In this document: positions 1 through 5,495 of the stretch, one piece after another | Layout: each line of letters opens with the position of its first letter | How positions within the stretch are numbered: position 1 is the stretch's first letter | Assembly: GCA_030623545.1 (NCBI GenBank) | Contig: JAUXLW010000104.1 | Span: 1-5,495, forward strand | DNA: 5,495 nucleotides | Direction: 5' to 3' | Source: Acidimicrobiia bacterium | Lineage (GTDB): Bacteria > Actinomycetota > Acidimicrobiia > Spongiisociales > SHLN01 | The notes under the pieces: model-generated | The model's input: the letters and a program-made list of their open reading frames with translations, nothing else | What the model was told of the DNA's origin: nothing | The model's database searches: none | Position numbers and translations under genes: made by a program

Positions 1-1272
1 CATTACGACACAGCGTGGACTGTGGGTCTCATCCGGGGCGTGGCTCTGGCCGTGGTGGTGGCCGCAATCGCCCCTCTGATTGCCGACTTGTTCCAGGAGC
101 CCGCTGCGACGCCGATTATCCGGGTGCTGGCCCTCCGCCCACTGCTCGATTCGCTGGCAAGTGCCAAGGTCATGCAGCTGAACCGCACTCTTGAATTTCG
201 CCCGCTGGCGTTCATCAAGGTTCCGGCCGCTCTAGTCGAGACGCTGGGCATATTCGCCGTTCTGGCTCTCCCGGCCTTCGTCGTCGAGTCCCTGTTCTCG
301 CTTGGACTGGCAACCACCCTGGGCGTGTGGGCCCTGGTGATCGGTGCCATGGCCGGCTCACTGTCCGGCGTGATCATGAGCTACCGGCTCGCCCCCTATC
401 GGCCCCGGCTCGGCCTGTACGGCTTCGGCGACCTTTTCTCCTTTGGGAAGTGGGTGTTCGCCACCCGGGTGCTTCGCAACAGCGGCCAGTTCGGGTTGCG
501 AGCGGTCGTTTCCCGCTTCCTCGGCTCGGCCGACCTGGGCCGCTTCTACCTGGCACAAAAGGTGACGGTGCTGCCCAACGACATGATCTCCGAGGTGGTC
601 CGTGGCGTGGCCTTTCCCGTCATATCCCGGGTGCAGGAGAGCCGGAGTAAAACATCCCGCGTCTTCAAGATCACGCTCACGGCCATGCTGGCGTTGCTGG
701 TTCCGGTCTATGCCACGCTGTTTGTTCTGGCCGGGCCGATTGTGGATCTGGTCTTGCCAAGCTCCTATGCTGGCCTGGCGACGGTGATTCAGATTCTCGC
801 TCTCGACGGAATCATCGACCTGCTCACCGACGCCCTCAAACCATTGCTGCGGGGCCAGGGGCGTCCCCGGACCGACTTCTTCTTCACCGCCATCAGAACG
901 GTCCTGCTGCTGGCGTTGGCTGTGATCCTCACCGACGCCTTCGGCCTCAACGGGGCTGCCTGGGCATGGTTGGCGGCCGAGCTGGCTATCGGGGTCCTGG
1001 CGATTTTCATTGCCAGGTCGGTCTTGAAGCGCCCGTTCGAAGGCATGCGGCGAGTGATAGGTGTGATCTTCTTCGCAGGTCTCTCCGGAGCAACGGCCGG
1101 GTGGTTGGTCAGTGAGGTCATCGGCGGACTGCCGGGCCTGGGTCTGGGAGCCGTGATCGGAGTGTTAGGGAGTCTGGCGCTGCTGCTCGTCCTCGACCGC
1201 CGCTACGACTTCGGGTTGCTCAGCAACCTCGGCAAGGCATTTCCGGGTATGGCCAGCAGGATCGGGTTATAG
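1..1272 (+). CDS. Polysaccharide/oligosaccharide flippase (Wzx-like, MOP superfamily), 5'-truncated by window edge
   Basis: An integral membrane transporter expected to flip lipid-linked oligosaccharide or other glycan precursors across the cytoplasmic membrane. The frame is open to base 1 (HYDTAWTVGL...), and this opening resembles the interior of the family, so the gene starts upstream. The GTG at 22 is probably internal. 423 residues are visible. Members usually have about 480-500, so some 60-80 residues are missing. Hydrophobic segments, numbered from the first visible codon, lie near 12-30, 74-95, 104-127, 224-250, 296-312, 318-338, 352-371 and 377-398. The cytoplasmic-looking block at 140-222 (FGDLFSFGKWVF, then FLGSADLGRFYLAQK, then the FPVISRVQ region) is characteristic of polysaccharide-synthesis flippases. 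Few charges fall within the helices. The stop TAG overlaps the stop of the convergent kinase. The substrate cannot be told from sequence; a teichuronic-acid or other lipid-glycan exporter is equally possible. Confidence 0.88.
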   Translation, partial: HYDTAWTVGLIRGVALAVVVAAIAPLIADLFQEPAATPIIRVLALRPLLDSLASAKVMQLNRTLEFRPLAFIKVPAALVETLGIFAVLALPAFVVESLFSLGLATTLGVWALVIGAMAGSLSGVIMSYRLAPYRPRLGLYGFGDLFSFGKWVFATRVLRNSGQFGLRAVVSRFLGSADLGRFYLAQKVTVLPNDMISEVVRGVAFPVISRVQESRSKTSRVFKITLTAMLALLVPVYATLFVLAGPIVDLVLPSSYAGLATVIQILALDGIIDLLTDALKPLLRGQGRPRTDFFFTAIRTVLLLALAVILTDAFGLNGAAWAWLAAELAIGVLAIFIARSVLKRPFEGMRRVIGVIFFAGLSGATAGWLVSEVIGGLPGLGLGAVIGVLGSLALLLVLDRRYDFGLLSNLGKAFPGMASRIGL

Positions 1273-2181
1273 CCCGTCACGGATGATCTGCTCGCCCTTG
1301 ATGGCCTCGACGGGTCTGCGCCCTTTGCGCCAGGCGATGGCAGTGGCGATCTGGTCGTCCGTGCCCCGACTCCTGAGCAACTCTCGAACCTGTTCGATGC
1401 GCCGCCGGCCGGTCGGACCGAAGCGGCGGGCGACGCCTCCCATCCAGTAGGCCAGCTCGTCGGTGAGCGGAGGGGCCCAGTCGACGTTGTCCCAATCTAT
1501 GAGCCACAGGTTTCCGTCGGCGGCCCGCCTGAAGTTGATTGACAAGAAGTCGGTATGGGCCGGGACGTGAGATTCGGGAGTCTCTGGGGTTCGGGGCAGC
1601 GAGCCCAGCCGGTCCTGCAACTCGTCGATGACTCGATGCACCATGGCCGGATCGAAGTCGGGTTGTCTGTGGGGGCCCGCCGGCAGGACCTCATGCAGCT
1701 GATAGGCCATGTTGTCGAAGCGGCCGTGTGCCAGCAAATGCGGAATGTGGAAGCTGGCCGGAGGGTTGGCGGTGAGCTCCTCCTGCGCCACCACCGACAA
1801 CGCGCTCGGCTCATCCCGCGCCAGAAGCTTGCCGAAGGCGAGCGGGCGTGCGTCGGCTCCAAACAGCAGGACTGTCACTCGCTGGGCAAAGCCAGGCTGC
1901 CCCGGAAGCCGAAATGCAGTGTGGGCAACGGGCCCCAGCAGTGGTTCAGCGACTTCGGCCAGCCATCTGTCCCACCACTCCGGGACCGGTGGGTCGTAGC
2001 GCAGCCGAAAAGGGAACTCGAGGCCCAGACCGAGGAGCAGGCGTCCCGAAGCCAGGGCGAAACGTTGATGCAGGAAAGTGGCGTCGTAGAGCCCCAGACC
2101 CTGAAGTGCGATCTGTCTGTTACCTGCCGGCAAGGTCAGGTAGTGGCGGCGGGGCGGAAAACCGAGGTAGGGGCCGGTCAC
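1267..2181 (-). CDS. Aminoglycoside phosphotransferase/choline-kinase-like (APH-fold) protein, substrate unknown
   Basis: Probable small-molecule kinase of 304 residues, cytoplasmic, with no signal peptide or membrane segment. The C-lobe has the APH catalytic loop H-x-D-x4-N (H209, D211, N216 in HTDFLSINF) and the metal-binding IDWD (D229, D231). In the N-lobe, K118 in AFGKLL is the likely ATP-binding lysine, E134 or E135 its partner, and residues 160-170 (YQLHEVLPAGP) look like the hinge. About 90 residues before the N-lobe are not assigned to any domain I recognise. The start is GTG at 2179-2181. No in-frame ATG lies between it and the acnA stop, and a GAGGG sits only 1-2 bases before it, closer than ideal. 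It begins 34 bp after acnA on the same strand with no clear terminator between, so co-transcription is likely. It converges on the flippase with a 6-bp overlap. The flippase neighbour hints at a sugar or glycan substrate; this is inference. Antibiotic resistance is possible but unsupported. Confidence 0.82.
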   Translation of the reverse strand: MTGPYLGFPPRRHYLTLPAGNRQIALQGLGLYDATFLHQRFALASGRLLLGLGLEFPFRLRYDPPVPEWWDRWLAEVAEPLLGPVAHTAFRLPGQPGFAQRVTVLLFGADARPLAFGKLLARDEPSALSVVAQEELTANPPASFHIPHLLAHGRFDNMAYQLHEVLPAGPHRQPDFDPAMVHRVIDELQDRLGSLPRTPETPESHVPAHTDFLSINFRRAADGNLWLIDWDNVDWAPPLTDELAYWMGGVARRFGPTGRRRIEQVRELLRSRGTDDQIATAIAWRKGRRPVEAIKGEQIIRDGL

Positions 2182-2215
2182 GCCCTCAGCGGTCCATGCT
2201 CGGAGCCGGCATCGG

Positions 2216-4951
2216 CTATTCGGAGGCCATCCGTCGCAACACGTTGTGCAGGATCCCGCCGTTGCGGTAGTACTCCACTTCCACCGGGGTGTCTATGCGG
2301 CACATAGTTTTGACCTCGACCACCACGCCATCCGGCTTGGTAGCCCTCACGAGCACCGCCTGGCGCGGCTGGAGGTCGTCATCGATCTCGATGTCGAACG
2401 TCTCGGTTCCGTCGAGCCCGTGCGTGTCTGCGCTATCCCCGGGCTGGAAAGTGAGCGGCAACACGCCGAAACCGATGAGGTTGGAGCGATGAATCCGCTC
2501 GAAGCTCTGGGCGATGACAACCTTCACTCCAAGCTCAAAGGTGCCCTTGGCAGCCCAGTCCCGCGAGCTTCCCATCCCGTAATCCTTGCCGGCCAACACC
2601 ACCAGAGGTGTCCCGGCATCTTTGTAGCTGAGGCTGGCCTCGTAAATCGTCTTGACGTTTCCGTCCGTGAAGTCGGTGGTGTAGCCACCTTCGGTTTCGG
2701 GGGCGAGCTGATTGCGGACCCGGATATTGGCGAACGTTCCCCGGGTCATGATCCGATCGTTTCCTCGCCTCGAGCCGTAGCTGTTGAACATTGCTCGCTC
2801 GACGCCGTGGGCTACCAGATACTCACCGGCGGGGGACTTCTCGGCGATCGATCCTGCTGGTGAGATGTGATCGGTGGTGACCGAATCGCCGACCTTCACT
2901 ATTACCCGGGCTTCGACAATGGGCCGGATGGGCGAGACGTCGAGCGTCAGGTCCTCGAAGAAAGGCGGCTCCTGCACGTAAGTGCTGTTTTCATCCCAGC
3001 CATACAGGGCTCCACCCGAGGTCTCAATGGCCTGCCACTCATCCGACCCATCGAAGACATGAGCGTATTGCTCGGTGAATTGGTCGCGCTGCACGCTGGA
3101 GGCGACGATCTCGTCGATCTCGGCCTGAGACGGCCAGATGTCGCGCAAGTAGACCGGGAGACCTTCCTGATCGGCGCCGAGTGGTTCGGTGGTGAGGTCG
3201 ATGTTCACTGTGCCGGCCAGGGCATACGCCACAACCAGGGGTGGTGAGGCCAGGTAGTTGGCGCGCACGTCCGGTGAGATCCTGCCCTCGAAGTTGCGGT
3301 TGCCGGACAACACCGATGCAGCTACGAGATCGTACTGGTGGATGGCTTTACTGATCTCTTCCGGCAACGGTCCGCTGTTTCCAATGCAGGTGGTGCATCC
3401 GTAACCGACCAGATAGAAGCCTGCTGCCTCCAGATCGTCCATCAGGTCGGAGCGCTCCATGTACTCGGTCACGACCCTGGACCCGGGGGCGAAGGACGTT
3501 TTGACCCAGGGCTTGCGAGTGAGGCCGCGGGCCCGGGCTTTACGGGCTACCAGGCCCGCCCCGACCATGACATCGGGGTTGGAAGTGTTCGTACAGCTGG
3601 TGATCGCGGCGATTACGACGTGGCCGTGGTCGAGCTCAAACGTCTCCCCGTCGAGGGAGACGGTGACGCCGTTCTCGTCGGATGCCTCCGGCATTGCCGG
3701 TCCGCCCTCGTCCTCCCATTCAACCACCGAGCCGGGCCCTCCCGATCCAGCTTTGCCGAACGTATCAACGAGATCCTGCGCCCACTGGTCCTTCATTCCC
3801 GACAGATCGATGCGGTCCTGGGGCCGCTTGGGGCCTGCCAGCGACGGCTGAACGGTGCTGAGGTCGAGTTCGAGACTGGAGCTATAGCTAATCGTGCGGG
3901 CTTCGTCCCGCCACAATCCCTGTTCCCGGTAGTACTGCTCCACGGTTTCGATCAGCTCCGGGCTGCGGCCGGTGAGTTGCATGTAGCGAATGGTTTGATC
4001 GTCCACCGGGAAGTAGCCAACCGTGGCCCCATATTCGGGCGCCATGTTGGCGATGGTTGCCCGGTTGGCAAGCGGCATATCACTCAGGCCCGGACCATGG
4101 AACTCGACGAACTTGCCGACAACTCCGTGCTCGCGAAGCATCTGGGTTACTCGTAGCACCAGGTCGGTAGCGGTGGCTCCTTCAGGTAATACTCCGGTCA
4201 GGCCGAACCCGACGACATGGGGGATGAGCATGTAGATCGGCTGGCCGACCATGACCGCCTCGGCCTCGATGCCCCCGACGCCCCAGCCGAGAACGCCGAT
4301 CCCGTTGATCATGGTGGTGTGGCTGTCGGTGCCCACCAGGCTGTCGGGGTACAGGCTGGTGCCGTCGTCCCACACCACTTTGGCCAGGTATTCGAGATTC
4401 ACCTGGTGGACGATGCCCGTAGCGGGAGGAACAACGCGGAAGTTGTCGAAGGCCGATTGGCCCCATTTGAGGAACTCGTAGCGCTCCTGGTTACGGGCGA
4501 ACTCCTTCTCGGAGTTGATGAGCAGCGCCATGCCCGAGTTGAAAGCGTCCACTTGCACCGAGTGATCGATCACCAGGTCGCACTGCACTCGAGGATTGAC
4601 CTTGAGCGCCGCCGCCTCGTCGCCCGTCATCCGCACAATCGCCGAGCGCATGGCCGCCAGATCGACGACGGCCGGCACTCCTGTGAAGTCCTGCAGGACG
4701 ACCCTTCCCGGGGTGAAGGCAATTTCGGTCTCCTGCACGCTGGTGGCGTCATAAGAAGCGAGGGCCTTGACGTCTTTGTCGGTCACCACCAGGCCGTCAT
4801 GGTGGCGCAAGGCTGCCTCGAGCAGGACTTTGATGGTGTAAGGAAGTGAGTCGACTTCGGCGATTCCCGACAATGCGTCCAGGCGGTACACGTTCCGTTC
4901 GCCGAGAGAGGTAGTGAGCGTTGCTCGGGCGCCGAACGGATCATGACTCAT
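2216..4951 (-). CDS. acnA: Aconitate hydratase, AcnA/IRP1 type
   Basis: Converts citrate to isocitrate via cis-aconitate in the TCA cycle, in the cytoplasm, using a [4Fe-4S] cluster. It has 911 residues; E. coli AcnA has about 890. The cluster ligands are C453 (TSCTNTSNP), C519 and C522 (GCTTCIGN). Their 66- and 3-residue spacings equal those in IRP1 and E. coli AcnA. Other landmarks in order are LVIDHSVQVD (126-135), the substrate-binding DSHT (209-212) followed by the aconitase signature, ANMAPEYGAT (301-310), a Gly/acid-rich stretch at about 398-428 that probably explains the extra length before C453, TTDHISPAGS of the swivel domain (692-701) and active-site GSSR (794-797). The domain order is that of AcnA, not AcnB. 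ATG at 4951 is preceded by AAAGGAG with a 5-base spacer, so the start is secure. The kinase follows 34 bp downstream; a PAT-family acetyltransferase diverges upstream. All recognised catalytic residues are intact. A 2-methylcitrate-pathway or phosphinomethylmalate role cannot be excluded by motifs alone. Confidence 0.97.
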   Translation of the reverse strand: MSHDPFGARATLTTSLGERNVYRLDALSGIAEVDSLPYTIKVLLEAALRHHDGLVVTDKDVKALASYDATSVQETEIAFTPGRVVLQDFTGVPAVVDLAAMRSAIVRMTGDEAAALKVNPRVQCDLVIDHSVQVDAFNSGMALLINSEKEFARNQERYEFLKWGQSAFDNFRVVPPATGIVHQVNLEYLAKVVWDDGTSLYPDSLVGTDSHTTMINGIGVLGWGVGGIEAEAVMVGQPIYMLIPHVVGFGLTGVLPEGATATDLVLRVTQMLREHGVVGKFVEFHGPGLSDMPLANRATIANMAPEYGATVGYFPVDDQTIRYMQLTGRSPELIETVEQYYREQGLWRDEARTISYSSSLELDLSTVQPSLAGPKRPQDRIDLSGMKDQWAQDLVDTFGKAGSGGPGSVVEWEDEGGPAMPEASDENGVTVSLDGETFELDHGHVVIAAITSCTNTSNPDVMVGAGLVARKARARGLTRKPWVKTSFAPGSRVVTEYMERSDLMDDLEAAGFYLVGYGCTTCIGNSGPLPEEISKAIHQYDLVAASVLSGNRNFEGRISPDVRANYLASPPLVVAYALAGTVNIDLTTEPLGADQEGLPVYLRDIWPSQAEIDEIVASSVQRDQFTEQYAHVFDGSDEWQAIETSGGALYGWDENSTYVQEPPFFEDLTLDVSPIRPIVEARVIVKVGDSVTTDHISPAGSIAEKSPAGEYLVAHGVERAMFNSYGSRRGNDRIMTRGTFANIRVRNQLAPETEGGYTTDFTDGNVKTIYEASLSYKDAGTPLVVLAGKDYGMGSSRDWAAKGTFELGVKVVIAQSFERIHRSNLIGFGVLPLTFQPGDSADTHGLDGTETFDIEIDDDLQPRQAVLVRATKPDGVVVEVKTMCRIDTPVEVEYYRNGGILHNVLRRMASE

Positions 4952-5039
4952 GAATGCTCCTTTGGTGTCCCGCTAGTGTCGCCGGCTCGAAGCCTACCGA
5001 CCGTCGGGTTCTCGCCGTTTATGCCGGTACGCTCGCGAC
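4952..5039. promoter_or_regulatory. Divergent acnA / acetyltransferase intergenic region with candidate promoters
   Basis: This 88-bp gap separates the two divergent start codons, so it must hold both promoters unless one gene is read from elsewhere. On the minus strand TAGGCT (4991-4996) fits the TAnnnT -10 form and would give an acnA leader of about 33 bases. On the plus strand TACGCT (5028-5033) fits the same form and would start transcription at about the acetyltransferase ATG. Neither has a convincing TTGACA-like -35 at the usual spacing. An 11-bp inverted repeat, CCGAC-C-GTCGG, lies at 4997-5007, next to the acnA -10. Hexamer matches this loose occur by chance in GC-rich DNA, so the promoter positions are tentative. 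Confidence 0.4.
4957..4963 (-). promoter_or_regulatory. Ribosome binding site of acnA
   Basis: Read on the minus strand this is AAAGGAG, a strong Shine-Dalgarno, with five bases (CATTC) before the ATG at 4951. It fixes the acnA start. A second ATG seven bases inside the gene is out of frame and is not the start. Confidence 0.85.
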
Positions 5040-5495
5040 ATGAAGATCGAGATCCGGGTCGCCACTGCGGAAGATGCCCCGCAGATCGCCGCCATCTACG
5101 TGCCGGCCGTCGTCGAGAGCGCGGTCTCCTTCGAAACCGAGGCACCGGATGGTGCCGAGGTTGCCTCGAGGATCGAAGACACGCTGGACGTGTATCCGTG
5201 GCTGGTTGCGGAACGGGGCCACGAAATTGTGAGCTTTGTCTATGCGCGCCGTTTCCGCCCCAGGCCGGCATACGACTGGGATGCCGAGGTGACGGTCTTT
5301 GTCAAGGAGGGGAACCAGGGTCTTGGCGTCGGGCGCGCCATCTACTCCGCCCTGTTCGACATCCTCACGGCCCAGGGTTTTGTCAACGTCTACGCGGCTA
5401 TCACCGTTCCCAACGAGGCCAGCATCAGGTTTCACCAGGCTCTGGGCTTCGAGCTGGCGGGCTCATTTCCCGCCGTCGGATTCAAGCTCGGCGCC
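5040..5495 (+). CDS. GNAT N-acetyltransferase, phosphinothricin/methionine-sulfoximine acetyltransferase (PAT) family, 3'-truncated by window edge
   Basis: Acetyl-CoA-dependent N-acetyltransferase. Relatives acetylate phosphinothricin, methionine sulfoximine or methionine sulfone, and some act on amino acids. 152 residues are visible and the frame is still open at the edge. Full family members have about 170-185, so the C-terminal Trp/His-rich end is missing from view. Seen in order: an N-terminal GNAT strand and helix (IRVATAEDAPQIAAIY, 5-20), SFETEAP (30-36), YPWLVAE (52-58), AYDWDAEVTVFV (77-88), the acetyl-CoA loop QGLGVG (93-98), NEAS (125-128), FHQALGF (131-137) and VGFKLG (146-151). 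E83 and H132 match the proposed catalytic Glu and His of Bar (E88, H137) with the same 49-residue spacing. The ATG at 5040 is the only ATG or GTG between the upstream in-frame stop (TAG at 4974) and the conserved domain. It has no Shine-Dalgarno, so translation may be leaderless. It diverges from acnA. True herbicide resistance cannot be inferred. Confidence 0.9.
   Translation, partial: MKIEIRVATAEDAPQIAAIYVPAVVESAVSFETEAPDGAEVASRIEDTLDVYPWLVAERGHEIVSFVYARRFRPRPAYDWDAEVTVFVKEGNQGLGVGRAIYSALFDILTAQGFVNVYAAITVPNEASIRFHQALGFELAGSFPAVGFKLGA

Noticed and set aside
22..24. GTG as the true start of the flippase
   Set aside because: The frame continues upstream to base 1 with family-like residues, there is no Shine-Dalgarno before it, and starting here would leave the protein well short of the usual length.
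2195..2211. Possible terminator hairpin after acnA (ATGC...GCAT)
   Set aside because: The stem is only four solid pairs with a bulged extension and no T-run on either side, so it is too weak to call a terminator.
2186..2212. Eight-codon leader peptide (MPAPSMDR) between acnA and the kinase on the minus strand
   Set aside because: It has no Shine-Dalgarno, no regulatory codon run and no attenuator-like hairpins. A frame this short is expected by chance.
1555..2307. 250-codon plus-strand open frame opposite the kinase and the end of acnA
   Set aside because: It is antisense to the kinase, which carries catalytic motifs, and crosses the gene junction. The product is low-complexity with no recognisable domain.
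2246..2863. 205-codon plus-strand open frame opposite the acnA swivel domain
   Set aside because: It is antisense to conserved AcnA sequence, including GSSR and TTDHISPAGS, and shows no motif of its own.
3338..4156. 272-codon plus-strand open frame opposite acnA
   Set aside because: It lies wholly antisense to the intact acnA, whose motifs are unmistakable. Its translation shows no family motif, and such frames are routine shadows in GC-rich coding DNA.
5019..5435. 138-codon minus-strand open frame at the right end
   Set aside because: It is the antisense shadow of the acetyltransferase, whose plus-strand product has conserved PAT-family motifs through the whole visible length.
1..5495. Mobile element, CRISPR array, tRNA/rRNA, toxin-antitoxin or phage-defence module
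   Set aside because: I saw no terminal repeats, transposase or integrase motifs, spaced direct repeats, or RNA-gene signatures. All four genes belong to recognisable ordinary families.

Overview
This GC-rich window holds four genes and almost no free intergenic space. Two of them run off the window edges. The dense packing, a GTG start, probable TAnnnT-type promoters and the residue style of the AcnA protein suggest a free-living, high-GC bacterium. My best guess is Actinomycetota, perhaps an Acidimicrobiia-like lineage. That placement is inference from general appearance, not from a marker gene.

Layout from left to right. (1) Positions 1-1272, plus strand: the 3' portion of a multi-pass membrane flippase of the polysaccharide-exporter (Wzx/MOP) type, with its N-terminus cut off by the window edge. 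(2) Positions 1267-2181, minus strand: a protein with the catalytic motifs of an aminoglycoside/choline-kinase-like phosphotransferase, convergent with the flippase and overlapping its stop codon by 6 bp. (3) Positions 2216-4951, minus strand: a full-length AcnA-type aconitase with all three iron-sulfur cysteines and the active-site GSSR motif, 34 bp upstream of the kinase and probably co-transcribed with it. (4) Positions 5040-5495, plus strand: the first 152 residues of a GNAT acetyltransferase of the phosphinothricin/methionine-sulfoximine acetyltransferase (PAT) family, divergent from acnA and cut off by the right edge.

The 88 bp between acnA and the acetyltransferase is the only real regulatory space. 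It carries a good Shine-Dalgarno and a possible -10 for acnA. It also has a possible -10 placed exactly where a leaderless acetyltransferase mRNA would need it, and a small inverted repeat between the two.

Functionally the window looks like a junction. The left part belongs to cell-surface glycan export, possibly including the kinase, and the right part holds a TCA-cycle housekeeping gene and a detoxification-type acetyltransferase. I see no mobile element, CRISPR array, tRNA, rRNA or clear new system. The points most worth a second look are the unassigned kinase and the aconitase/PAT pairing, which recalls phosphinothricin biosynthesis loci but is probably coincidental.
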